DNA of 64,000 nt from Paracoccus lutimaris. GTDB lineage: Bacteria; Pseudomonadota; Alphaproteobacteria; Rhodobacterales; Rhodobacteraceae. Location of the stretch: positions 62,001 through 126,000 of the forward strand of contig NZ_QPJL01000003.1 of NCBI RefSeq assembly GCF_003337565.1, given 5' to 3'. Made by a program: the position numbers and the translations under genes. Shown piece by piece: positions 9,697 through 19,146 of this stretch; position 1 is the stretch's first letter; each line of letters starts with the position of its first letter. The notes below the pieces were generated by a model. The model was not told where the DNA came from and made no database searches. It saw nothing but the letters and a program-made list of their open reading frames with translations.

Positions 9697-11691
9697 ATGG
9701 ACGAGGCGACGGGCGGCGCGGGGCCAGAGGACGGCACCGAAGGCGGTGCCGGCGGGAACGAGCGCACGGTGATCTCGGGTGCGGATGACGGTGCGACGCG
9801 GCTTGCTCCGGTATCCGAACCCGCCGAGCGCACCATCATCGGCACCAAGGGGAGCGCGCCCAAGGCGCAACTGGTCGAGCCGGGCACGCTGATCAACAAC
9901 AATTACCGCATCCTTGCGCTGGTCAGCGCCGGCGGCATGGGCGAGGTCTATCGCGCCGAGAACGTCTTCACCGGCGACCCGGTGGCGGTCAAGGTGATCC
10001 TGCCCGGCCTCGCGGGTGACAGCGCTGTCCTGGACCTGTTCCGCCGCGAGGCGCGGGTGTTGGTGCAGATGCGCCACGAAGCCATCGTGCGTTATCACAA
10101 CTTTGTTCTGGATCAGGGTCTTAATCGCTATTGCCTGATCATGGAATTCGTCGATGGCCGGCATCTGGGCAAGCGCCTGTCCGAGGACGGCCCCTTGCAT
10201 GAGGCCGAGGTCATCGCCCTGCTGCGCCGGATCGGCGCCGGGTTGCAGCGCGCCCATGACAGCGGCGTCACCCATCGCGACCTGTCGCCCGATAACGTGA
10301 TCCTGCGTGACGACCGCATCGACGAGGCGGTGCTGATAGATTTCGGCATTGCCCGCTCGACCGAGCTGGGCGACGGGCTGGCCGGGCGGTTTGCCGGCAA
10401 GTTCAAGTATATTGCGCCCGAACAGCTGGGCCATGCCGGGGGGGCAATTGGCCCGCGCACCGACATCTATGGGCTGGCGCTGCTGATCGCGGCGGTGGCA
10501 CGGGGCACGGCGCTGGACATGGGCGATTCGGTGGTCTCGGCCTCGGCCGCCCGGCAGGCCATTCCCGACCTGACCGGGATTTCACACCGGCTGTTTCCGC
10601 TGCTGCAGCACATGCTTGAGCCGGACCCGGAAAAACGCCCGGTCAGCATGGGCATGGCGCTGGCGATGCTGGATGATCCCCTGCTGATCCCCTCGCGCTA
10701 TCGGCTGCCGCTTTGGGCGAAAGCCGGCGAAGCGGAGGAGGCGGATGCAGGGCCGGATTCCGACAGCCCCTTTGCCCGCTTTTCGCCGCCGCCGGTCGAG
10801 CCCCTGCCCGAACAAGCGCCGGCGCGCCGCAGGACCGGGCCGTGGCTGGCGGCAGGCGCAGGCGCATTGATGCTGGCCGCAGGGCTGGGCTGGTGGGTGC
10901 TTCGCCCGGCTTCCGCGCCCGTGCCCGCGCCCGATCCCGGGCCGGTGGCCCCGGCCGAACTGGCGGCGCGTGACACGGCCACGCGCGAGGGTTTTCTGGC
11001 CAGCCAGCCCCTGCCGCCCTGCATGCTGGCCAGACGCATATCCTCGGGTCCGAACACGGGCATGATCGCGCTTCTTGGGGGGGCATCCGCGGATGGTGCG
11101 GCGCTGGTCGCCGCCTATGAGCAGGCCTTCGGCACCCGCGCCACGATCCTGACCCAGGCCACGACCCCGCAGCAATGCCCGGCCATCGACTTTCTGCGCG
11201 AAGTCGCGGGCCGCCCGTCGCCGCCCGCCGAGCTGCGCGTCGAGGCCCGCGTCATTGGTGACAGCATCCAGATTCAGGGCTCGGTCGCCATAGCGCCCGA
11301 ACAGAACCTGTGGCTGTTTCTGGTCGCGCCGGATGGTGCTGTCTATGACCTGACCGCGCAGCTATCGGCGCCGGATCAGGGATCGCGGGGCTTCGGCTTT
11401 GCGCTGTCGCCTGACGGCCAGGGGCAGAATGGGCCGTTCCTGCTGGTCGCGCTTGGCAGCAGCGCCGCACTGGCCGCGGTTGCGGCGGCGCCCTCGGGCG
11501 TGCCGGCCGCGGATATCCTGCCCGTGGTTCTGGAGGAATTGCGCCGGGCCGGGGGCAGCCTCTCGGTCGCGTCGGAACTGGTGGCGCTGGTGCCAGCTAC
11601 GCCCCCCGCTCCGACCCCGGCTCCGGCCGCTGTCCCTGCCGCTACCCCCGCAGATCCGCCAGTCGATCCGCCCGCCGCGCCCCGCCCTTAG
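9697..11691 (+). CDS. ppkA: Membrane Ser/Thr protein kinase PpkA (T6SS activator)
   Basis: 664 aa from ATG 9697, 2 nt after pppA; the frame extends upstream but that part lies inside pppA. A complete Hanks kinase domain spans about residues 65-330: Gly-rich loop A-G-G-M-G-E-V, ATP Lys99, catalytic loop HRDLSPDN (Asp195, Asn200) and DFG at 215-217. One membrane segment (about 382-404) separates it from a periplasmic domain with a Pro/Ala-rich tail. The N-terminus carries ERTVISG (T24) and ERTIIGT (T46), the same motif type as in TssL, suggesting autophosphorylation sites or FHA docking sites (inference). A 239-bp gap then precedes vgrG. Confidence 0.94.
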   Translation: MDEATGGAGPEDGTEGGAGGNERTVISGADDGATRLAPVSEPAERTIIGTKGSAPKAQLVEPGTLINNNYRILALVSAGGMGEVYRAENVFTGDPVAVKVILPGLAGDSAVLDLFRREARVLVQMRHEAIVRYHNFVLDQGLNRYCLIMEFVDGRHLGKRLSEDGPLHEAEVIALLRRIGAGLQRAHDSGVTHRDLSPDNVILRDDRIDEAVLIDFGIARSTELGDGLAGRFAGKFKYIAPEQLGHAGGAIGPRTDIYGLALLIAAVARGTALDMGDSVVSASAARQAIPDLTGISHRLFPLLQHMLEPDPEKRPVSMGMALAMLDDPLLIPSRYRLPLWAKAGEAEEADAGPDSDSPFARFSPPPVEPLPEQAPARRRTGPWLAAGAGALMLAAGLGWWVLRPASAPVPAPDPGPVAPAELAARDTATREGFLASQPLPPCMLARRISSGPNTGMIALLGGASADGAALVAAYEQAFGTRATILTQATTPQQCPAIDFLREVAGRPSPPAELRVEARVIGDSIQIQGSVAIAPEQNLWLFLVAPDGAVYDLTAQLSAPDQGSRGFGFALSPDGQGQNGPFLLVALGSSAALAAVAAAPSGVPAADILPVVLEELRRAGGSLSVASELVALVPATPPAPTPAPAAVPAATPADPPVDPPAAPRP

Positions 11692-11930
11692 ACCGGCCTT
11701 CCGGCCCGCGATTTCAGGTCGGATCGTCGGCATGACCGCCACGCGGGCGGTATGAACCCGCCGGAAGATGCGTGAAATCAGCGACGGGTCTTGACTCGCC
11801 CCGTCCATGCGCCATTCGTATCATTTAGAGATGTTTAACGAAATATCGGGCCGACCGCCTGAAACGTCGTAAATTAACCATGTTTAGGTTTCTTACTGCT
11901 AGTCACGTTGACCGATTTCGCGGAGTACCC

Positions 11931-13970
11931 ATGAATGCGCCTTTCAGTCAGGTTGATCGCCTTGGACGCCTGACGACGGTATTGGGCGAAGATGCGCTGG
12001 TCCTTCTTCGCTTTGACGGCTCTGACCATGTGAATGCGCTTTTCGAGTATCGGATCGAGGCGCTGGCCGCGAATGGTGATATCGATTTCGACGCATTGCT
12101 GGGCACACATGCGACGGTGACCATCGACGGGCATCGCGATGCGCGCCATTTCGACGGTATCGTGACCCAGATCCGCTGGGCCGGCGTCGGCGAGAACGGG
12201 CACCGATATGACGTGATCCTGCGGCCCTGGTGCTGGCTGGCCGGGCGGCGTCGCAACCAGCGCATCTTTCACGACCGGACGGTGGTGCAGATCCTGCGCG
12301 AGCTTTTCGCCGAATATGCGCCCCTGGGCGATCCGGCGTTGGAATTCAGACTGTCCGAGGAATATCCGGCGCTGGAATATACGGTGCAGTATCGCGAATC
12401 CGATCTGGATTTCGCCTGCCGGCAGCTCGAGCGCGCGGGCATCAGCTTTCATTTCCACCACGAGGCCGGCAGCCACACGATGGTGCTGACCGACGATGTG
12501 CTGGCCCATGAAAACATCGGCGCGCGGCCCTATCGCCCCTATGACGGCCATCATCAGGCCAGCGGCGAAGGGGCGGGCGAGCATTTCTGGGAATGGGCGC
12601 CAGAGCGCAACCTGACCACCGGCGCCATGCGACTGACGGATTTCAACTTCAAGGCTCCCGCCACCGCGATGGAGGTCGATCGTCTGGGCGATGCCTGCCA
12701 TGCGCAGGGCCAGATCGAAAGCTTCGACTGGCCCGGCGATTATGGCGATCAGGATTGGGGCAAGAACCGGGTCGGGCTGCGGCTGCGGCAGGAACGCGGC
12801 GCTGATCGCCGGCATCGTGCGGTGGGCGATTGCCTTGGCCTGGGTGCGGGCAAGGTGGTCGGGCTGACCGGCGATGCGGTGCCGGGCATGGGCGAGAGCT
12901 ATCTGTGTCTTTCGGCCAGCCATCATTTTGTCAGCGAGGCCTATGGCTCGGGCGGGGGGCGCAGCGACGGCTACAGCTATACCGGCAGCTATGTGCTGAT
13001 GCCCGACACCGCGCCGATGGCGCCTCCAAGGCGCACGGCCGTGCCGGTGATTCACGGCCCGCAGACCGCGATCGTCGCGGGCGAGGGCGAAATCGACTGC
13101 GACGAATACGGCCGCATTCTGGTGCGGTTCCACTGGGATCTGGAGGGGGCGCTGTCAATGCGCTGCCGGGTCAGCCAGAACTGGGCCGGCGGCGGCTGGG
13201 GTGGCGTGGTGATCCCGCGCATCGGCATGGAGGTCGTGGTCGAGTTTCTGGACGGCGACCCCGACAAGCCGCTGGTCACCGGCTGCGTCTTCAACGGCCA
13301 GAACGCTGCGCCCTATAACCTGCCGGCGGACAAGACCAAGGCGGTCTGGCGCTCGAACACGCATCAGGGGCAGGGCTTCAACGAGATCAGTTTTGAGGAT
13401 CAGGCCGGGCGCGAACTGGTCTATATGCATGCGCAAAAGGACCACAGCACCGTCATCGGCAACGACGAGACGCATCAGATCGGCCATGACCGGCAAAAGA
13501 CCGTGGCCAATGACCAGTCCGAAAGCGTCGGCAATGACAAGACCATCACCGTCGGCAACAACCACACCGAAAACATCGCTGCCGACAAGGTGCTCAGCGT
13601 CGGCGGCAATCATGGCGAGACCATCACCGGCTCGATGAGCCTGAGCGTCGGCGGCACGCAGACGCGCACCATTGCCGGCGATGACAGCACCACTGTCAGC
13701 CGCGGCAACCAGACCGTGACCGTCGAGAACGGCACGCAGGAAATCAAGGTTCTGGCGGCGGGGCAATATACCACCGTCAACAACGATATCGTTACCGTTT
13801 CCCGGGCCGGCGGCGTCTCGGTCAAGGCCGCGACGAGCGTGGTTCTGGATGCGCCGACCATCGTGCTGCGCGCCAATGACCGGAACTTCATCATGGTTAC
13901 CCAGGGGCAGATTGTTATCGAGGGCGCCGAGACCTTCATCAACCCGCGCGAAAGCGCCCCCGAGACCTGA
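11931..13970 (+). CDS. vgrG: Type VI secretion spike protein VgrG (TssI)
   Basis: 679 aa from ATG 11931, chosen over the upstream in-frame ATG at 11880 because GGAG lies 6 nt before it. It has the gp27-like N-terminal module (F-H-F-H-H-E region near residue 175), the gp5-like OB fold and a C-terminal beta-helix. The helix is visible as repeating (I/V)GN(D/N)-x-T-x-x-(I/V) units between about nt 13440 and 13720. The last ~60 residues continue as beta-strand rich sequence with no recognisable enzyme domain, so it is a structural spike rather than an evolved VgrG. It heads the effector unit with the chaperone and RHS genes. Confidence 0.96.
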   Translation: MNAPFSQVDRLGRLTTVLGEDALVLLRFDGSDHVNALFEYRIEALAANGDIDFDALLGTHATVTIDGHRDARHFDGIVTQIRWAGVGENGHRYDVILRPWCWLAGRRRNQRIFHDRTVVQILRELFAEYAPLGDPALEFRLSEEYPALEYTVQYRESDLDFACRQLERAGISFHFHHEAGSHTMVLTDDVLAHENIGARPYRPYDGHHQASGEGAGEHFWEWAPERNLTTGAMRLTDFNFKAPATAMEVDRLGDACHAQGQIESFDWPGDYGDQDWGKNRVGLRLRQERGADRRHRAVGDCLGLGAGKVVGLTGDAVPGMGESYLCLSASHHFVSEAYGSGGGRSDGYSYTGSYVLMPDTAPMAPPRRTAVPVIHGPQTAIVAGEGEIDCDEYGRILVRFHWDLEGALSMRCRVSQNWAGGGWGGVVIPRIGMEVVVEFLDGDPDKPLVTGCVFNGQNAAPYNLPADKTKAVWRSNTHQGQGFNEISFEDQAGRELVYMHAQKDHSTVIGNDETHQIGHDRQKTVANDQSESVGNDKTITVGNNHTENIAADKVLSVGGNHGETITGSMSLSVGGTQTRTIAGDDSTTVSRGNQTVTVENGTQEIKVLAAGQYTTVNNDIVTVSRAGGVSVKAATSVVLDAPTIVLRANDRNFIMVTQGQIVIEGAETFINPRESAPET

Positions 13971-13982
13971 GCCGAGGCCCGC

Positions 13983-14420
13983 ATGTCGACTTGCCATACC
14001 GAAAGCTACACCCTGACAGTGCCCGACGGCTGGGCCGATCGCAGCATGATCACCTGGGTCGCGCCGCCCTCGCCGAAATACAAGGTGATGCCGAACCTGC
14101 TCTGCTCGCGCGGCGATCTGTGGCCGGGCGAGGATCTGGACGCCTTCGTGAACCGGCAACTCAAGGATCTGATGATGCAGGTGAAGAATTTCGATCTGAT
14201 CAGCCGGCAGAATGTGCGGTTCGGCGACCGCCCGGCGGTCGAGCTGCTGTTTTGCATGAAGCCGCAGACCGTGACGCTGAAGCAGCGGCAGCTGTTTTTC
14301 CAGACCGACCCCACATCCGCAGGAGTACATACCGTCGTCGTGACCGCCGCCCGCGAGAATTTCGACGAGCTGGCTCCGGTCTTTGAAGACATTCTCGCGT
14401 CGGTTGCCTGGAACAGCTGA
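13983..14420 (+). CDS. Eag-family effector chaperone (DUF1795/DcrB-like)
   Basis: 145 aa with no signal peptide. Pattern and context match the DUF1795/DcrB superfamily of Eag chaperones: an N-terminal beta-strand ending in VPDGW-x-D-R-S, a central T-V-T-L-K-Q-R-Q strand and a C-terminal helix with F-x-x-I-L-A-S-V. Eag chaperones shield the N-terminal membrane segments of prePAAR effectors and load them onto VgrG. The gene lies between vgrG and an RHS protein with N-terminal hydrophobic segments, the standard arrangement. It starts 12 nt after vgrG and ends 8 nt before the RHS gene. Confidence 0.85.
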   Translation: MSTCHTESYTLTVPDGWADRSMITWVAPPSPKYKVMPNLLCSRGDLWPGEDLDAFVNRQLKDLMMQVKNFDLISRQNVRFGDRPAVELLFCMKPQTVTLKQRQLFFQTDPTSAGVHTVVVTAARENFDELAPVFEDILASVAWNS

Positions 14421-14428
14421 GGTCATAG

Positions 14429-17400
14429 ATGCCCGCCGCCCTGGCCGCCGCCCATATCGGTCACCAGATTGAGCACTCCTCGGCCTTCATGGGGTTCCTT
14501 GTCGGCGCGGCTGTGGGTCTGGCCGTGGGCGTGGCGCTGGTGGCGACCGTGGCGACGGGGGGGGCGGCGCTTGCGGTGATCGCGGCGGTTGGCGGGGCGG
14601 TGGCCGCCACCGGCGGCGGTGCCCTGGCGGGCATGTATATCGGCGAGGCGATCACCGAGCCGAAGGGGCCGGTGATCACCGGCTCGGCCAATGTCTATTA
14701 TGGTCCGGCGCGGATCCCGGCCGCCCGCGCGGTGCTTGATACCGTTTCCTGCCGCGATCACGGCGTCAAGCGCATCGCCACCGGCAGCGACAGCGTCTAT
14801 GTCAACCAATATCCCGCGGTGCGTGACAGTGACCGGACCGAATGCGACGGCGAGGTGAAATCCGACCTGTCGCATATTCGCATCGGCGCCGAGACGCTGG
14901 CCTATCTGCCCATCGAAAGCGAAGTGCCGGACTGGATGGTCAACCTGGCCACCGGCATGGTCTTGGTCGGGGGCGCCGTTGCGCTGCTGGCCGGCGGCGC
15001 GGCGGCCTTCGTCGCCGGCAGCTGGTGCGGGCTGGCCACATTCGGCCTGTCGGTGGGCCTGTCCTATGTCGGCGGCGCGGTCCTTGGCCCGTTGGGCGGC
15101 ACCATCGGCGAGGCTTTGGGCGGCGAGCTTGGCCGCCGCATCGGCGAGGTCGTGGGGACGGCCGTCGGCGGCGCGCTTGGCGGGCGCTTCGGGCAAAGTT
15201 TTGGCCGGCGCGTGATGACCGGACATCCGATCGATGTCGCCACCGGCGAGCTTTGCACCACCGAGACGGAATTCGTCATGGGAGGCCCGGTGCCGGTCGC
15301 CTGGGAAAGATTCTGGCTGTCATCCTCGGACCAGGACGGAACACTGGGCCGGAAATGGCATCACCCGCTGGACAGCGAACTGGTCGAGGCCGCCGAATAC
15401 ACTGTCCTGCGGCTGGAACATGGCCGCCTGATCCTGCTGCCGCGGATGCAGCCGGGGCAAAGCTTCTATCACCGTGCCGAGAAACTGGCGGCAACGCGCG
15501 AGTCGGATACACAATGGCTGCTGCGCATGGCGGACGGGCTGCTCAGGCGCATGACCGCCTGTCCGGGGCGGCCGGGCCGGTTCCGGCTGACATCGCTGGG
15601 CGACGGCAATGGCAATCTGGTGGCGCTGAGCTATGATTCCCGCGGCTGTCTGGCGAATGTGCGGGCCAGCGACGGCATCGATTTCCAGTTCGCAAGTGAT
15701 CCCGCCGGGCGCATCTCCGAGATCTCGCGCACGGATGGCACCGCGCGGATGATGCTGGTCACCTACGGCTATGATCTGGATGGCAACCTGATCTCGGCCC
15801 GCAATGGCGGCGGCATCGCCTTTCTTTATGCCTATTCCCAAGGGCTTCTGGTGCGCGAGACGCGGCGCAGCGGGCTGTCATTCTATTTCGAATGGGACGA
15901 TCAGGCTGCGGGGCCGCGCGCGCGTTGCCTGCGCACATGGGGCGATGGCGGCATCCATGCGCGCGAGATCACCTATGAGCCGCGCCTTGGCATGACCTCG
16001 GTGCGCAACGGCAAGAACCATGTCGAGCGATATTTCTGGGATCAGCGCGGGCTGGTGACGCGCTGCATCACGCCGCTGGGCCATGAAAGCCGCTCGGACA
16101 GCAACCGCTTTGGCGAATGCGACAGCAGCACCGACGCGAATGGCGCGACCGAGCGCAGCCGCCACGACGAATACGGCCGGCTCGTCGCGCATACCGACAA
16201 AACCGGGGCGACCGAGAAGTTCTCATATGCCAGCCATGATCCGGTCAGCCTGAACTTTCTCAATGTCAGCCGCCATACCGATGCGCTGGGGCATGAAAGC
16301 CTTGCCAGCTACGATCAGCGCGGCAACCTGATCTCATTCACCGATCCGACGGACCACACGGTGCTGATGCTGCGTGACCGGCGCGGCCTGCCACTGGTCA
16401 TCCGCGATGTCGAGGGGGCGATGGCGCGCTTCTCCTGGACAGCGGAGGGCTGGCTCGCCGAAGAGCGTGGCGCGCGCGGGGGGCGGCTGCGCTATCGGCG
16501 CGACGGCTTTGGCCGGGTGATCGAGGAAGCCGTCGAAGGCGCCGGCGCGATCCGGTTGCGATATGATGTGCTTGACCGGCTGGTCGAGGTCGTTGCCGCG
16601 GACGGCCGGCCCACGCGCATGACCTATGACGCCGATGGCAATCTGATCGAGCATGTCGATCCCGCCGGAAACCGCACCGCCTGGGATTTTGCCGGCCTGC
16701 CGGCGCCGGTGCTGCGCACCAATCCCGACGGGACACGCTTTCGCTACAGCTATGACAGCGAGCTGAATCTGATCGGGCTGCAGAACGAATCCGGCGAGAT
16801 CTATGCGCTGGAATATGATGCCGACGAACGCCTGATCGGCGAGATCGGCTTTGACAGCCGCCGCCAGCGCTATCACTACGACGCCGCCGGACATGTCATC
16901 CGCTATGAGGACGGCCATCGTGGCCACCAGCTGACCCGCGACCCGCTGGGGCGGCTGCTGTTGCGGCAATGCTCGGACGGGTCCTGGGCCAGCTATCGCT
17001 TTGACGCGCTTGGCCGCATGACCAAGGCTGAAAACGAGGTGCGCCGCATCGGTTTCATCTATGATCCGCGCGGTCTGGTTGCTCGCGAACGCCATGACGG
17101 TGTCGAGATCGCGCATGTGCTGTCGCAGCGCGGCGAGCGCGTCGCCACCATCCTGCCCGACGGCCGCCGCATCGGCTATGGCTATGATCAGGACAGCCAG
17201 TTCGAACAGCTCAGCTTTCAGGATCGTGAGGTTCTGCGCCTGACCCGCGACCGCATCGGCCGCGAGACCCTGCGCGAAGGCGGCAGCATCGGCCTGCAGA
17301 CCGAATATGATCCCGAGGGCAGGATCGAACGCCAGCGCGCCTATCGCCGCCGCCGCGATGCGCCGGTCTTCGGCCGCAGCTACAGCTATGACAATGCCGG

Positions 17401-18730
17401 CCTGATCCGCTCGATCCGCGATGTCGCCCGTGGCGAGCGGGCCTTCCAATACGATTCGCGCGAGCAGCTGCGCCGCGTCTCGGGCGCGACGCGCGAAGTC
17501 TTTGCCTTTGACCCGGCCGGCAATATCCTTGTCGATGTCGAAAGCCCGCGCAACGCCTCGGTCGTGGGCGGGCGGCTGCTGATGCGGGGCGACACGCATT
17601 ACCGCTATGACGACGCCGGCAACCGCATCGAGATGCGCCGCGGCTGGGGCGGGCGCCATGTCTATCAGCTGGATTACGACGACATGAACCAGCTGACCGA
17701 GGTGCGCGAGACCTCGGGCGGCGTTCATCGCACCACGCGCTTCTCCTATGATGCGCTGGGGCGCCGGGTGGTGAAGCATCACCGCGAGGAGACCGCGCCG
17801 CTGGTCGCCGCGAATGACGTGACGGCCGGCTCCGCGTCGCGAATGGCGCAACTGACCGCCGAGGAGACCACCTGGTTCCTGTGGGACGGCGATACCCTGC
17901 TGGCCGAAGGCAAGGGCGACATGTCAGGCCCGCGCGATGCCTTTGCCATCGTCTATGTCCATGAACCGGGCAGCTTTCGCCCCGCCGCGCAGATCCGCCG
18001 CAGCTCGCCCGAATACGAGGGGCAGGTGCTGCTGTACTGGAACGACCATCTGGGCACCCCGCATGAGGTCACCAACGAACGGGGCGAGCTGGTCTGGCAG
18101 GTGGCGCTGAAGGCCTGGGGCGGCATCGACCGGGTGCATGTCGAGCGGGTCGAGAACAACCTGCGCTTTCAGGGGCAGTATTTCGACCCCGAAACCGGGC
18201 TGCATTACAACCGCTTCCGCCATTACGATCCGCAGGCGGGTTGCTATATCAACCAGGATCCCATCGGCCTTGCCGGCGGCGCGGTGCTGGCGGGCTATGC
18301 CGTGAACGCCCTGCAATGGACCGATCCGCTTGGCCTGACGACCTGGGATGATTTCCGCAGCGACAACAAGGGGCTTTATGACCGGCAACAGCTTTCGGAC
18401 GCCTATGCCCGGGCCTATCCCAAGCCCTCGGTCCAGCCCGGTGCGGCGGTGCACGGCAATTCGCATGCCAGCACGCGGACGACCTATGGCTATATCATCC
18501 GCGAGATCAACCCCGACGGCACGAACGGGCGCATCCTGAAATTCGGCGAAACCAGCTCGCCCATTCCGACGCAGCGCTACAGCGCGCGCTTCTACCGGAC
18601 CCACAATGCCCGTATGATTCCGGTCAAGGTGGGCACCAAGGCCGAGATGCACCGATGGCAGCACGAGCGAATCATGCAATACAAGGACCGGCACGGCGTC
18701 AGGCCTGCCCTCAACAAGTGTAATTACTGA
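14429..18730 (+). CDS. RHS-repeat T6SS effector: N-terminal membrane segments, PAAR-like region, RHS shell, C-terminal GIY-YIG/URI-fold nuclease-like toxin
   Basis: 1433 aa; ATG 14429 follows GAGG. Hydrophobic segments at about residues 28-75 flank a PAAR-like region (about 80-165), with more Gly/Ala-rich hydrophobic sequence at 170-260. From about 270 to 1300 run YD/RHS repeats (Y-D-x-x-G-x-x motifs). The core ends in R-x-Y-D-P-x-x-G-x-x-x-x-x-D-P-I-G-L and D1299-P-L-G-L, the autocleavage signature. The remaining ~130 residues are the toxin: Y-G-Y-I-I at 1353-1357, K-F-G-E-T at 1371-1375, Arg1383, Glu1413 and Asn1429, matching the GIY...YIG...R...E...N layout of URI-fold nucleases. A DNase role is inferred. 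The immunity candidate starts 2 nt downstream. Confidence 0.9.
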   Translation: MPAALAAAHIGHQIEHSSAFMGFLVGAAVGLAVGVALVATVATGGAALAVIAAVGGAVAATGGGALAGMYIGEAITEPKGPVITGSANVYYGPARIPAARAVLDTVSCRDHGVKRIATGSDSVYVNQYPAVRDSDRTECDGEVKSDLSHIRIGAETLAYLPIESEVPDWMVNLATGMVLVGGAVALLAGGAAAFVAGSWCGLATFGLSVGLSYVGGAVLGPLGGTIGEALGGELGRRIGEVVGTAVGGALGGRFGQSFGRRVMTGHPIDVATGELCTTETEFVMGGPVPVAWERFWLSSSDQDGTLGRKWHHPLDSELVEAAEYTVLRLEHGRLILLPRMQPGQSFYHRAEKLAATRESDTQWLLRMADGLLRRMTACPGRPGRFRLTSLGDGNGNLVALSYDSRGCLANVRASDGIDFQFASDPAGRISEISRTDGTARMMLVTYGYDLDGNLISARNGGGIAFLYAYSQGLLVRETRRSGLSFYFEWDDQAAGPRARCLRTWGDGGIHAREITYEPRLGMTSVRNGKNHVERYFWDQRGLVTRCITPLGHESRSDSNRFGECDSSTDANGATERSRHDEYGRLVAHTDKTGATEKFSYASHDPVSLNFLNVSRHTDALGHESLASYDQRGNLISFTDPTDHTVLMLRDRRGLPLVIRDVEGAMARFSWTAEGWLAEERGARGGRLRYRRDGFGRVIEEAVEGAGAIRLRYDVLDRLVEVVAADGRPTRMTYDADGNLIEHVDPAGNRTAWDFAGLPAPVLRTNPDGTRFRYSYDSELNLIGLQNESGEIYALEYDADERLIGEIGFDSRRQRYHYDAAGHVIRYEDGHRGHQLTRDPLGRLLLRQCSDGSWASYRFDALGRMTKAENEVRRIGFIYDPRGLVARERHDGVEIAHVLSQRGERVATILPDGRRIGYGYDQDSQFEQLSFQDREVLRLTRDRIGRETLREGGSIGLQTEYDPEGRIERQRAYRRRRDAPVFGRSYSYDNAGLIRSIRDVARGERAFQYDSREQLRRVSGATREVFAFDPAGNILVDVESPRNASVVGGRLLMRGDTHYRYDDAGNRIEMRRGWGGRHVYQLDYDDMNQLTEVRETSGGVHRTTRFSYDALGRRVVKHHREETAPLVAANDVTAGSASRMAQLTAEETTWFLWDGDTLLAEGKGDMSGPRDAFAIVYVHEPGSFRPAAQIRRSSPEYEGQVLLYWNDHLGTPHEVTNERGELVWQVALKAWGGIDRVHVERVENNLRFQGQYFDPETGLHYNRFRHYDPQAGCYINQDPIGLAGGAVLAGYAVNALQWTDPLGLTTWDDFRSDNKGLYDRQQLSDAYARAYPKPSVQPGAAVHGNSHASTRTTYGYIIREINPDGTNGRILKFGETSSPIPTQRYSARFYRTHNARMIPVKVGTKAEMHRWQHERIMQYKDRHGVRPALNKCNY

Positions 18731-18732
18731 CC

Positions 18733-19146
18733 ATGGAAATCTTCTTTACCAGCTTCTCGCAGGGAAAACTGGGCGACGAGGCGGCGGTGCTTTACGTCCA
18801 GATGAACAGGGCCCTGTCCGAGCGGTTGGGCGCCAAGGATTTCGGGGCCGGGCTGACCAGCTGGTTTCTGATGTTCATTCTGGTGCCGCCGAATTTTCCG
18901 GGGGCCTCGGATCCCGAGCGCGCGCTTTACAAGAAAAAGGACAAGTCCTTCGATCTGCGGCTGCATGTGCCCTTCGACGCCTACAAGGCCGCTGACAGGG
19001 ACGGCCGCCGGGCGCTGCTTTACGCCTGTGCAAGACGGTCGCTGGATCTGATCGCCGCCAAGAAGATCCCCGATTTCGACATTGCCGGCCTGATCGCCGA
19101 TGTCGAGGCGATCGCGGCCGCCGAAGGCTGGGTGCCGGGCGGCTAG
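18733..19146 (+). CDS. Probable immunity protein for the RHS nuclease toxin
   Basis: 137 aa, starting 2 nt after the RHS stop. No family is recognised. It has no signal peptide or membrane segment, so it would act in the cytoplasm, as expected for protection against a nuclease. It is mixed alpha/beta with an N-terminal strand (M-E-I-F-F-T-S-F), a central W-F-L-M-F-I-L-V strand and a long C-terminal helix containing several Asp/Glu residues. The assignment rests on position and size. It could also be another type of accessory gene, but a gene placed directly behind an RHS toxin tip is nearly always the antidote. Confidence 0.7.
   Translation: MEIFFTSFSQGKLGDEAAVLYVQMNRALSERLGAKDFGAGLTSWFLMFILVPPNFPGASDPERALYKKKDKSFDLRLHVPFDAYKAADRDGRRALLYACARRSLDLIAAKKIPDFDIAGLIADVEAIAAAEGWVPGG

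Noticed and set aside
11791..11824. TTGACT and TATCAT as a promoter for vgrG
   Set aside because: The spacer is 22 nt, too long for a sigma-70 promoter, and no better pair was found in the gap.
16334..17851. 505-codon minus-strand frame inside the RHS gene
   Set aside because: Antisense of YD repeats; no start context or domain.
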